Positions 38,248 to 49,251 of a stretch of DNA of 64,000 bases are shown one piece after another. The stretch's first letter is position 1, and each line of letters starts with the position of its first letter. The stretch is taken from positions 92,031 through 156,030 of the forward strand of contig CAMQYZ010000004.1 in assembly GCA_947039505.1 (NCBI GenBank). Direction: 5' to 3'. The stretch comes from an uncultured Mycoplasma sp. GTDB lineage: Bacteria > Bacillota_I > Bacilli_A > Mycoplasmatales > Metamycoplasmataceae. The notes beneath the pieces were generated by a model. The model ran no database searches. It saw nothing but the letters and a program-made list of their open reading frames with translations, and was not told the origin of the DNA. The position numbers and the translations under genes are program-made.

Positions 38248-38607
38248 TTATTTTTTATCCAAAGCCGTCTTTGCTTTATCGAAAATTATTTTAAAAATTT
38301 CAGGATTATTAATTGCTAATTCTGATAACATTTTTCTATTAATTTCAATATTTGCAGCTTTTAATCCTTCAATAAATCTAGAATATGATAATCCCATAGG
38401 ACGTGTTGCAGCGTTAATACGTGCAATTCATAATTTTCTAAAATTTCTCTTAACTTGTTTTCTATCTCTAAAGGCATATACTCAACCTTTTACAACTTGT
38501 TGTTTGGCAACTTTGTAACCTATTGATTTATGTCCTCAATATCCCTTTGCTAATTTTAGTCACTTTTTACGTCTTCTTCTAGTAACTATTCCGCCTTTTA
38601 CTCTCAT
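38248..38607 (-). CDS. rplT: 50S ribosomal protein L20
   Basis: Assembly-initiating protein binding 23S rRNA, 119 residues. Multiple TGA-Trp codons (KKWLKLAKGYWGHKS) keep it out of the ORF track. Diagnostic: [39 protein letters not shown] and [26 protein letters not shown] precedes the ATG. Third gene of infC-rpmI-rplT; L20 often feeds back on this operon through the leader. Confidence 0.97.
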
Positions 38608-38646
38608 AAATTTCTCCTATTTTCTTTTTTTAGTATTATGCAATTA

Positions 38647-38835
38647 TTAAAATAATCCCTTGAATCTTTTAACATCAGAAGGATGCATCATATCTGATTT
38701 ACGAGATTGTCTTTTTTGTTTTGTTGTTTTATTTTGAGCTAAATGAGATCTATATGCTTGACCTCTTTTAACTTTACCTGTACCAGTTACTTTAACACGT
38801 TTTGTAATGGCACTTTTAGTTTTCATTTTTGGCAT
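38647..38835 (-). CDS. rpmI: 50S ribosomal protein L35
   Basis: 62 residues, normal length: [31 protein letters not shown] is split here only by the quote limit and is followed by a basic Lys/Arg stretch and [12 protein letters not shown]. The start lies inside the 3' end of infC (20-bp overlap). Middle gene of infC-rpmI-rplT. Confidence 0.97.
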   Translation of the reverse strand: MPKMKTKSAITKRVKVTGTGKVKRGQAYRSHLAQNKTTKQKRQSRKSDMMHPSDVKRFKGLF

Positions 38836-39436
38836 TATCTTCGTTCTCCTTATTTTTGTTTTTATTTTCTTTATTTAATTGAATAATTTTTTTCTTATCT
38901 TGTTGTAAAAACATATCTAAGAATCTTCCTGAATTTAATACAGGTTCTTTTGTTATTACGGCAATATCTTCAACTTCCTTAAAAAAAGTATTTAAGGCAG
39001 AATAACCTAACTCCGGTCTTTGAGATTCTCTTCCTCTAAATTTTAAAGAAATTTTAACAATATCTCCTTCAAGTAAGAATTCTCTGGCTTTTTTTGCTTT
39101 AGTTTTTAAATCATTTATACCGATTAAAGGAGTAAGTCTTATTTGTCTATTTTCAGTTCTAGATTGTTTAGATTTTTCTTCTTTTTTCTTTTTCTTGCGA
39201 TCATATTTGAATCTTCCATAATCCATAAATCTAGCAATGGGTTTGGGAGTTGTAGAAATTAGAACTAAATCTAATTTTTGTTCTAAAGCACTTTCCAATG
39301 CTTCAGCCCTAGTCATTACACCTATTTTTTCACCATTTACTCCAATTATAAAAATTTTTGGAAATAAAATGTGTTCGTTAATAATATGTTCTGGTCCCGG
39401 TTTTCTTTTTTTGGAATTTGATGATGTATCAATAAT
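38816..39436 (-). CDS. infC: Translation initiation factor IF-3, probable AUU start
   Basis: IF-3 keeps ribosomal subunits apart and checks the initiator tRNA. Family motifs: [55 protein letters not shown], and the C-terminal [14 protein letters not shown]. The ORF track starts at an ATG (39481) with no ribosome-binding site. Inside, AAGGGG (39443-39448) stands 6 bases before in-frame ATT ATT GAT; infC of many bacteria uses AUU, whose recognition IF-3 itself controls, so ATT at 39436 (or 39433) is preferred. A Lys/Asn/Glu-rich tail of about 25 residues follows the core. Overlaps rpmI by 20 bp. Confidence 0.9.
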   Translation of the reverse strand: MIDTSSNSKKRKPGPEHIINEHILFPKIFIIGVNGEKIGVMTRAEALESALEQKLDLVLISTTPKPIARFMDYGRFKYDRKKKKKEEKSKQSRTENRQIRLTPLIGINDLKTKAKKAREFLLEGDIVKISLKFRGRESQRPELGYSALNTFFKEVEDIAVITKEPVLNSGRFLDMFLQQDKKKIIQLNKENKNKNKENEDNAKNEN

Positions 39437-39481
39437 GATGAACCCCTTAATTAAATATTGAAAATAAATTATTTGTTTCAT

Positions 39482-39591
39482 TAATAACTATTAATTTTTT
39501 AAATGTATGTTATAGCTAAACCCAAGATATAAATCATGAGGTGAGAAATGAATCTACTTTCTGCAACAATTATTATTGCTTTTTAATGATA
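39482..39591 (-). promoter_or_regulatory. infC promoter and leader (candidate L20-type leader RNA)
   Basis: Extended -10 TGTTATCAT (minus strand; box at 39586-39591) lies at the very end of folD, giving a leader of about 140 nt before the AUU start. The leader contains AGAAAGTAGATTCATTTCT, able to form a small hairpin, followed by CACCTC, and a separate short pairing region. Firmicutes carry an L20-responsive leader here; assignment to that family is unproven. Confidence 0.4.
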
Positions 39592-39598
39592 ACATAAA

Positions 39599-40435
39599 TT
39601 AATTTTTTTTAATTAAAGTTTTGCTATATATTTCTACTAAATTCTCTAGAAGCGAAACAACTGTTAACGGACCAACCCCTCCAACTGTTGGAGAAATTGC
39701 TGCAGCTTTATTTTTAACTGATTCGAAGTCTACATCTCCGAAAATTTTATTAGATAAGTTTGCTCTGCTCACACCAACATCTACAATAATTGCTCCTTCT
39801 TTAATATTTTCTGCCTTCACCAAATTAGGAGAACCTGCTGCAACAATTAATATATCTGCTTTTTCAGAATTTTTTATACCTGTCTCTAAGTTAAAGCTAT
39901 TGACAATACCACCCATTCTTTTCAACAATTCTTTTGTCGGTTTTCCCACCAAATTAGATTCACCAATAATACCTATTTGTTGATTTTTAATAGGAATATT
40001 ATAAAAAGTTAACAAAGAAATAATCGCCTTAGCTGTAGCAGGAAAAATACATTCTTTATTTTGATAAATCATATTATGATTTTTTTGAGATAACCCATCA
40101 ATATCTTTTTCGGAATCTACTGCATTCAATAATTTTTGCTTATCTAAATGTTGAGGAAGTGGCAATTGAACAATTAGTCCGTCGGTTTGTTTACATTCTT
40201 TTTTTATTAATGAAGTTAATTCCTCTTGATCAATATTTTCACTTAATTTAATGTGATTGGTTTTTACACCTATGGAGTTTGCTTGCTTAATTTTTATGCC
40301 TATATATTTATTGCTCTCAAAAACATCACCCACTTGAATAATAGACATTTGGGGTTTAATTTTCATTGTGGATATTTGCTTTTCTAAAAATTTGAGTTTT
40401 TGATTTGCCAATATTTTTCCATCTAAAATAAGCAT
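39599..40435 (-). CDS. folD: Methylene-tetrahydrofolate dehydrogenase / cyclohydrolase
   Basis: Bifunctional enzyme oxidising methylene-THF to formyl-THF, needed for purines and initiator formyl-Met. 278 residues, complete. Catalytic Tyr/Lys in SNKYIGIKIKQA, GLIVQLPLPQHLDKQKLL, EKDIDGLSQKN, the NAD(P) loop IIGESNLVGKPTKELL and the C-terminal AAISPTVGGVGPLTVVSL. The ATG overlaps the valS stop by one to three bases. Confidence 0.97.
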   Translation of the reverse strand: MLILDGKILANQKLKFLEKQISTMKIKPQMSIIQVGDVFESNKYIGIKIKQANSIGVKTNHIKLSENIDQEELTSLIKKECKQTDGLIVQLPLPQHLDKQKLLNAVDSEKDIDGLSQKNHNMIYQNKECIFPATAKAIISLLTFYNIPIKNQQIGIIGESNLVGKPTKELLKRMGGIVNSFNLETGIKNSEKADILIVAAGSPNLVKAENIKEGAIIVDVGVSRANLSNKIFGDVDFESVKNKAAAISPTVGGVGPLTVVSLLENLVEIYSKTLIKKN

Positions 40436-42918
40436 TATAATTCCTCTATTTTTTTGATATATAAAGATAATTTTTCTTGATAATTTTTATATTTTTGCTT
40501 TTCTAAATCTATTTTATTTTTTGGTGCAGATTCCACAAACTTAACATTTGATAAAATTTGCTTGGATCTAATTATTTCCATATTTAATTTGTTAATTTCA
40601 CTATTTAATCTAGATTTTTCAATTGCAATTTGTTTATCAGTAAGTTTAATGTAAATTGTTATACCATTTTTTGAATATGGAGAATTGTTATTTTTCTCTA
40701 TTGTTGAATTAGCTATTTTATTTACCAATTCTACAATTAAAGTATTACTATCACATGATTCAAAATAATATGAAACTTTTTCTTTATTACTAATATTAAA
40801 TTCTGCTCTAAAGTCACGAATTAAACTTATTATGGAAATTGCATCATCAATGTAATTAACTTTATAATTTTGAGTTGTTTCAATTAAATTCTCCAACAAC
40901 TCTTCTTTAGTCAATAACTTAAACAAATGATCTGTTAAAAAAGGAATAAAAGGATGTAATAAAATTAATAATTTCGAAAGTATTTCTACAGCTATTTTTT
41001 TATTTGGTGTTATTTTTAGAAATTCAATATATCAACTTGAAAAATCATTATAAATAAAATCATTTAATTTTTTTCCGATTATTGAAAACTCATATTTACT
41101 CATGTGCTTTTCAATTTCTTGTTCCAAATTAAAAAATTTTGAAAGAATTCATTTATCAGTATCTTCAATGATTGTTTTTGAATCATCTTCCATAGCAATA
41201 ATAAATTTTGTTATATTTCATAATTTATTATTTAGCGATCATGCAGATTCAATTTTACTTTCGCTAAAATTAATATCTTGTCCCGGTGTAGAATTGGTTA
41301 GCAAAAATCATCTTAATGAATCAGAACCATGTTTTTCAATTACATCCATAGGATTGATTCCATTGCCTAATGATTTTGACATTTTTCTACCAGATTCATC
41401 TCTTATTAATCCATGAATTAATAAGTCTTTAAAAGGTATGTCTCCCATAAATTCTAAAGATTGAAAATACATTCTAGCTACTCAGAAAAAAATAATGTCA
41501 TACCCTGTTACCAATAGAGATGTTGGAAAATATCTTTTTAATTTTTCATCATCCATATTTGGTCAACCTAAAAATGAAAATGGACAAAGAGCCGAAGAAA
41601 ATCATGTATCCAAAACATCTTCATCTCTTATTCATCCTTCTCCAGGAGATTCAACTTGCACCTTAACTTCTTCACCTTTATATCAAGCTGGTATTTGATG
41701 ACCTCATCATAATTGCCTACTTATAGTTCAGTCATGCACTTCGCTCATTCATTTTTTTAGAATTATTTCAAATCTATTTGGATAAATATTTACCTTGTTT
41801 TTAGAATCAATATTCGTTAATAAATTTTCACTCAATTTATCCATTTTAACAAACCATTGTGGCATAACTAAAATTTCAATGGTTTCGTGAGATCTTTCTG
41901 ATATACCAATATTATTTTCAATTTCCTCAACTTTAACTAACAAATTATTCTTGTGAAGTTTTTTAGCAATTTCTTTTCTGGCAACCTTAGAACTCATGTT
42001 CTTGAATTCCATCGCAAGAGAATTCATTAATCCAGCTTGGTCAATACATTCTTTGATTTCTAAATTATTTTTAATAATAATATCAATGTCATTGGTTGCA
42101 TGAGCAGAAACCTTCATAAATCCAGATCCAAATTCAGGATCAATATATTCATCAGTAATAATTTCAATTAATTCATTTGTCAAAGGATTGATAACTTTTT
42201 TATTTTTAAATTTATGATTCTTTTTATCACTAGGATGAAATGCTATTGCCACATCACTAAAAATTGTTTCAATTCTTGTAGTGGCAATTGTTAAATAATC
42301 AGACTTATCTTCTAAGTAATATTTTACATAATACATTTGTGATTTTGTCGCCTTGGAAATAACCTCTATATTAGAAAGTGCTGTTTGTAATTTGGGATCT
42401 CAATTTACTGCTTTAACACCTTTATAGATCAAACCTTTATTGTACATATCAATAAAAACTTTATTAACTGCATTATTAGATCCTTCATCTAATGTGAAAC
42501 GTTCATTAGTATAATCCAAAGACAAACCCAATTTATTTCATTGTTGTTTTATAATTTTGGCATATTCTTCTTTTCAAGAAATGGCTTGTTTAATAAATTC
42601 TTCTCTCCCCAACATTTCTTTGGTTTGTGAATTATTTCTTAATTTTTCTTCAACTTTTGCTTGCGTCGCTATTCCAGCATGATCCATAGCAGGCAAAAAC
42701 AAAACATCAAAATCTTTTAATTTTTTATAGCGAATAATGGTGTCTTGAATAAATCCATCTCAAGCGTGTCCTAAATGCAATTGACCAGTCACATTTGGTG
42801 GTGGCAAAATAATAGAAAAAGGTTCTTTCGATTTATTGTGTGTGGAAAAATATTTTTTTTCAATTCATTTCTTATTTTTTCCCTTTTCAACAAGTTGATG
42901 ATTGTAAGTTTTGTCCAT
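40435..42918 (-). CDS. valS: Valyl-tRNA synthetase
   Basis: Class I synthetase charging tRNA-Val, 827 residues, interrupted many times by TGA-Trp. The HIGH motif is [16 protein letters not shown] (the PPPNVTG form is typical of ValS), the KMSKS motif lies near 41370 (RKMSKSLGN), the editing domain includes [13 protein letters not shown], and a coiled-coil arm ends the protein ([19 protein letters not shown]). ATG at 42918 was chosen; ATG 42927 is also in frame. No T-box leader is visible. Confidence 0.97.
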
Positions 42919-42964
42919 AACTCTCATTTCTAATTTATTTTAACCTAATTATAAACAAAGATTT

Positions 42965-43426
42965 TTATTTTATTGAAAATAGAATAAGAGATGGCAAAGA
43001 AATTAGTAATAATAATATGCCATAAATTATCAAAATAACAGAAATAAAAACTAAATCACTATTATCTTTAGTAAGTTTTGTTTTTTCTTCTTCTTGCAAA
43101 TCTAATACTCTCAATTTTTCTTGTTCCGATGGAGTAAATTTGCTTTTACTAATATTTTTGACTTCTTTAAACTTAAATAAATCAAAAGCCTTTCTAAAAA
43201 TTCCTTTACCACCCATAGTAAAAATCATTGCAAGAATAGGTAGGGTTATGTAAAAAATAGAAACAATTGAGATAACATCAAATCACAGTCTATTAGTTCC
43301 CAATGAAACACCGATAATTATGGAAATTGATATGAATATAAAAAAAGAAATAATAAGCAAATTGCTTTTATTACATTTTCTTTTTATATAACTTCAATAA
43401 TTATGATAATTTTTATTTGGTAACAT
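42965..43426 (-). CDS. Small membrane protein with three TM segments
   Basis: 153 residues with two TGA-Trp codons, unrecognised with confidence. Two TM helices (about residues 22-45 and 50-75), a charged cytoplasmic linker (SKFTPSEQEKLRVLDLQEEE) and a last TM helix at the C-terminus. It resembles the DUF3899-type small membrane proteins of mollicutes in layout. Its start lies 14 bp inside the end of oppF, and valS begins 47 bp downstream. Confidence 0.72.
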
Positions 43427-45809
43427 CAATGATAGTGCTTTCCTCTATTTTTTGTTCATCTTTTCAAACGTTATTGTTTCGTTTTACTTCAACCACTTTT
43501 CTTATAATGTTATTTTCATAACCCATTCATCTGTTATATTGATCTTTTGTAGAGTAAACATAATGATTTTCACTACACTTAAAGAATTCTTCTGATTGAG
43601 AAGATTTTTTTTGCTCTTCCAAATAATTTAATTCAAAATTTGATGCTTCAAAAGGTTTATTAGCATTTGATATTTTAGGAATAGATTCAAATAAATTAAT
43701 TGTATAAGGATGAATTGGATTAGCATAAACTTTAGATGTTTCTCCATATTCAACTATTTTTCCTAAATGCATAATATTAACTTTATCCGCTATATATTCA
43801 ACCATTGATAAGTCATGAGCTATAAATATTAAAGCAACATTTTTAGTTTTACATAAATCCTTTAACAAATTAACCACTTGCGCTTGAATCGAAATATCTA
43901 AAGAGGCAATAGGTTCATCAGCAATAATTAATTTTGGATTCGATATAAGAGCTCTAGCAATAACAATCCTCTGTCTTTGCCCTCCTGAAAATTCATGAGG
44001 ATATCTTCAAGCAAATTGTCTTAATAAGCCAACTTCTTCAAGAGATTTATAAATTTTTTCTTTTAACAATATTTTTTTAACAAATATTTTCGATAATTTA
44101 TTTGATTCAATACCCACCAAATGTTTCATTTTTAAAAAATCTGATTTTAAATTTATTATTTCTATTTCAAAAGATTTTAATGATTCTTTTTTCTGTTTTA
44201 CTTTATCATTATAAACACCTACAAGTTGTTTTGTTTTTTCCTTTGTGAATTCTTTTTCTAAACAATATTTCTTTAATTCCAAAATAAAATTATTGTGAAT
44301 CTCATCAAATTTATTGTTTAAAATATTAATTTCAATTTGATGCTTTTTATTTAATTCATGTTCTATTTGAATGTCTTCATTTAATAATTGCATTTCGCCT
44401 TCAAATTCTCTTAAGAAAATTTCTAAATTTCACTTATGTTCATCAACAGTATTTTGAAAATCCTTTTTAGCAGACAAAATATCAATATTTGTTTTATGAG
44501 GACTTGATTTAATTTTTAAAACTTGTGTTTTTTCATCTAAAGATATTTTATCCTTTATTATTAATTCATCAATAGTTGATTTATTAATTGATGATATATG
44601 GATAAAGTTTGAAATATTAAAATCAAAATTTACTTTGATTGTTTTTTTTACTTTTTTAACAAAAGAAGGTTCATCTATATCAATTTGTTTTAACATTTTC
44701 AAACAATGAAAAATACTTTCATTCAAAGTTATAATTAGTTTTTCAATATCTTGTAGAGATAAAAAGATTAGTTTTTCAATATTTATTTTTAATACATGGC
44801 ATGCATGTTTATAAACTAAAAATTTTATCTTTAGTTTATTGAATTTTATATAATCAGTTTCTTTATTAGCTAATTCATTAAAAGAAAGATAAGTGTTTTT
44901 ATATTCTAATAAATAAGATAGCAATATATTTTTAACATTTGAAATATCTTCACTCTGATTTTTTTTATCTTCTGAAATTTTAGCTTTTAATTTTGTTTTT
45001 TCCATACCTATTAAATATTTATTCAAAGATTGTGTAGAAAGTTCAATTGTTAAATCTAATTTTTCTTTTGATTTTTTTAACTTACTTTCATCTTCCACCA
45101 AATCATTATTTCGATAATTTTTCTGATACAAAAAATATTCTTGCAATAATTCTTCATTATTAACAAATACTTTTTTAACATAATATGATTCTTTTGATTG
45201 TCTTGAATCTAAAAAACTAAAATAAGAATTAAATATATTATCTATTTTATTATCCACAAAGTTAAATTTAAAATCCTTAAATTCATCACTTCATTCATCA
45301 ACAAAATCCTGCGATTGTGCATTTAACTCTTTTATGTTAGAGTATTCAATTTGCTTAACTTTTTTTTGAAAAGAATACTTAAAATTTTTTAAAACATCTT
45401 TTCAGTCTGTGAAAATATCATCATACTCATTTTTCATTATTTTATTAACAATTAACGGTTCTTTTAGTATTGAATAAATATTTTGTTGTCCATCTAATGA
45501 TGCATGAGGATCTTGAAAAATCATTTGCATATTTTTATGAAGAAACAAATTTCTTTTTTTCGATATTTTTTTTCCAGAAATAATTTGATTATCTAAAGAA
45601 ATATATCCTGAAAAATCACTATATAATCTGATTAATAGTCTTCCAACAGTTGTTTTTCCTGAACCAGATTCACCAATCAATCCCATTATTTCTCCTGGCT
45701 TTATAGTGAAATTAATTTTATCAATCGCTTTTACTACACCATGTTTAGTATGAAAGGATTTCTTCAAACCCTTTACAACCAATAAAGGTTCATTATTTTT
45801 ATTATTCAT
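43413..45809 (-). CDS. oppF: Oligopeptide ABC transporter ATPase OppF with large coiled-coil insertion
   Basis: 798 residues in one frame via TGA-Trp. Walker A GESGSGKTTVG (residue about 45), Q-loop MIFQDPHASLD (about 95), then about 450 residues of Lys/Glu/Asn-rich, mostly helical sequence, and only then the signature FSGGQRQR (about 605), Walker B IIADEPIASLD and the H-loop IAHDLS. In normal OppF Q-loop and signature are about 60 residues apart. Large OppF proteins of similar size are known in mycoplasmas. The insert sits in the helical subdomain contacting the permease; its job is unknown. Overlaps oppD by 8 bp. Confidence 0.93.
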
Positions 45810-46893
45810 TAAACACCTTCTTAAAATAATTTAGTCTTGTTTCCAATTGAGAAGTTATTTCTACTTTTGGAGATCTTTCATCAAGTAATCATGTTGCTGC
45901 AAAATGAGTTTTTGAAATTTGAAATAATGGAGGTTCTTTCTTAAAATCTATTTCTAAAGCAAATTGATTTCTCGGAGCAAAAGGATCACCTGATGGTAAA
46001 TTAGCCATATCAGGAGGAGTTCCTGGAATATTAAATAATTTCTCATCTTTGCTTTCAGGAATAGATGAAATAAGTGCTCATGTATAAGGGTGAGCAGGTC
46101 TTGTAAAGATATCTTTTTTAGTTCCCGATTCTACAATTTTACCAGCATACATTACATATATATAATCACAAAATTTGGCAATAACTGAAATATTATGCGA
46201 AATAAATATAATGGAAATATTGTATTTTTGTCTAATATCTTCAAACAACGATAATACCGAAGCTTGAACTGTTGGATCTAATGCAGTTGTCGGTTCATCA
46301 GCAATTATTAATTCAGGCTTTGCGGCAACTATCATGGCAATAACTACTCTTTGTTTCATACCACCACTAAATGTATGTGGGTAAGAATTGAATTTTCCTT
46401 TAGCATCTCTAATTCCAAAAGATTCAAGCAAATCAATTAAGTATTCTGTTTTTTCTTTTATAGTAGGAAATTCTTCGCTATCTTTTAAAACATCAAGTAA
46501 TTGCTTTCCAATAGTTCTGGTAGGATTTAATGAAGTCAATGGATCTTGTGGAATATAACCTATTTTTTTTCCTCTTATTTTTGATCAATCTTTATTTTTT
46601 AAATCTTTAAGTGAAATGTCTTGCATATTCATTTCATCTGATTCAGTTATTGATAAATCATTAAGATTCATAAGAGCTTTTGAAGTAACTGATTTGCCTG
46701 ATCCGGATTCACCAACAAGACCGACTATTTGTCCTTTAAGAATTTTTAAATCCACACCTCTAACAATTCTTATTATTTTTTTTCTAGTTACATTAAAAGA
46801 AACATTTAAATTTTTAACATTTAACAAAACTTCGCTTTTTTGTGGACTATTTATTGTTAATTCAATTTCGTTTGATTGCTCAATGTTATTCAT
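45802..46893 (-). CDS. oppD: Oligopeptide ABC transporter ATPase OppD
   Basis: 363 residues with TGA-Trp breaks. Walker A GLVGESGSGKSVTSKAL, Q-loop IPQDPLTSLNP, signature FSGGMKQRV, Walker B IIADEPTTALD, H-loop FISHNIS and the OppD/F C-terminal HPYTWALISSIPE. Partner of OppF in peptide import, the main amino-acid source of mollicutes. Its ATG overlaps the oppC stop by one base. Confidence 0.95.
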
Positions 46894-48128
46894 TATTTAC
46901 CTCCTTTTAACTTTGGATCTAAAGCATCATGCAATCCATTTGCAATAAATTGAGTTGATAATGATATAAATAACAATATTAATGATGGTAATAATAATAT
47001 TCAAACATTGTTTTCCACTTGACTTCTTGCTTCATTTAAAACAGTTCCTAAGTTAGGTTCTCCACCATGTGGAATAAATCCTAAAAATGCCAAAGAGGAA
47101 ATAAAGAAAATAACAATCACTATTCTTTGAACTAATGATGTAGCCAATTTACCAATTATTGCAGGTAAAGCATGAGAGAATATTTGTCTATTTGTAGAAG
47201 CTCCGATTGATTTAGAAGCTAAAATATATTCTTGATCTTTTACTGTTATTATTCATAATCTTGTTTGATAAACAGGGGCTGTTCAACCAATAATTACTAG
47301 TGACAAGAATAAAGTTCCAAAATTAATATCCTTAAACAATGAAATTAATAGTAAAAATCAAATAATACTTGGTACATTTTTTATAATATCAATTATTCTT
47401 GTTAAAACTGTATCAATTCATGTTCCAGCATGAAAACCTAAATATGCACCAATCACAATACCTATCGCTGTTTCTGTAAAAGCAACTAAAATTGATAATA
47501 ACAACGAATCTCTAGTAGCTGTTCATGTTCTTGTTCAAATATCAATTCCTTCTTGAGTAGTACCTAATAAAGTACCAAAATTTTGGGCATCAGGATCTGA
47601 AATTTGTAATGTTGCATTTATTAAATCATATTTATTATAAGTAACTAATCAATCTCCACCAGGAGTTAATTCTTTTTTATCAAGAATGGGACCTAAAATC
47701 TTTTCAACATGTTCCAATTGAGTTATTGTCAAGACTTCTGTAACAATTGGAGCATAAGAAGGAGGTAAATTTGAAATAAATTGATAATCAATAGATAAAA
47801 TAACTTCATTAGAACCGAATTTCGAAATAGCAGGCGCTATTATTGATATTAATAAAATTGTTGAAAACACAAACAAAGAAACTAAAGCAAAATAATTTTT
47901 GAAAAATCTGCCTGCAATATCAACTGTAATTCTTTTTTGTTTACCACTCAAAGAACTCATTCCTGATGATCTTTCTAACTCTACAAAGCGAAACAAATTA
48001 TCATTTAATGAAAAGTCTAAATTCTCTTTTTCATATTGTTGATCAGTATGAATTAAGGTTGTTTCAACTTCTTTTTCTTCGATTCCAAATTCTTTATAAT
48101 CAAATTCATTGTCATTATCTTTATTCAT
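46893..48128 (-). CDS. oppC: Oligopeptide ABC transporter permease OppC
   Basis: 411 residues through many TGA-Trp codons. An acidic cytoplasmic N-terminus of about 85 residues is followed by TM1 (YFALVSLFVFSTILLISII), an external domain of about 90 residues, then about five TM helices with the E-A-A motif region ASKSIGASTNRQIFSHALP. AGGAGG sits eight bases before ATG 48128; the ORF-track start is 13 codons too early. Overlaps oppB by 8 bp. Confidence 0.93.
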
Positions 48129-49251
48129 CTTCTTCAACCTCCTTTGTATAATTTGTAGCTTCAACAAAAGACTCTACATCTAAAGTTGCGGTGTCATAAT
48201 AAGATTTATCAACCAAAATTCCATTTTTCTTATTTTTCATTGCTAATTTGTAATTCTTATAAACTTTTAATCTATTTATTAAATCATTTACATAATTGAT
48301 CTTATCTTTTTCAATAAACATAATTCTTGGATCAATGACAATGTACAAGAAATCCAACAATATTTGAATAGCCAAAGATATTGAAGCATAAAACATAATC
48401 GAAAACATTATTATATTGATTTCACCATTTGGAAATGCTTGAATAATTACAGAAGAAGAACCTGGCACATTAAAAAATTGCTCAATAACCACATTACCCG
48501 CTAATAAAACAACAAATGAAGGTAACATAAATGAAATAATTGGAATTGATATGTTTCTTAAAATATGTTTGAAAAAGATGTCAATACTTGACAAACCTTT
48601 TCCTTTTGCGATCAATACTTGGTTGGATGTTAATATTGAAATAAGTTGATTTCTAACTAAAATTGTATATGCTGCAAGAGAAGCAAGTGTAACAGTTAAA
48701 ATTGGTAACATCAGTGATTTTAAAGATAAAAGTCAACCAACATCTTCTGGTAGTTTAAAGTCAAACAAAATTAAACCATTTGAATTAACGGCAATCAATA
48801 TCATAATTGGTGCTATTACAAATGATGGTAAACCAATGAAAGTTACAACAAAAATATTAACAACAGCTTCGATTCAAGTACCTCTTTTATAACCAGCTAA
48901 TACTCCCAAACCTGTCCCTATTATTGAAGAAAAGACTAATGCTGGAACCGTTATTAAAAGTGTTCATTTCAAAGGAACAAAAAAGAATGTAGGAATAGAA
49001 ACAGATTCTCCACCTTGTGGAACATATATTTTACCAAAGGAACCATTAAAAATATCTCCAATATACCTACCAAATCTTATAAGTACTGGATCATTTAATC
49101 CTGCTTTTTGAGCTAATTCTGCAGCATTTTCAGGATCTCCGCCTGAAAATGGATTTTTTGAAAATGATGCAACTAAAAGATAAACCAAAGTTATTAAAAT
49201 TATCATTGTAAGAATAGCCAATGCTACTCTCTTCAAAACATATCTAAACAT
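48121..49251 (-). CDS. oppB: Oligopeptide ABC transporter permease OppB
   Basis: 376 residues with TGA-Trp breaks. Typical start MFRYVLKRVALAILTMIILI, six TM helices, the E-A-A loop AKGKGLSSIDIFFKHILRN and the FNVPG-type motif VIEQFFNVPGSSS. A charged tail of about 80 residues follows, longer than in most OppB. ATG 49251 was chosen over the upstream GTG because AGG stands eight bases before it. The stop of oppA lies inside its first codons. Confidence 0.94.

Noticed and set aside
39621-39983. 120-residue plus-strand ORF
   Set aside because: Antisense shadow of folD.
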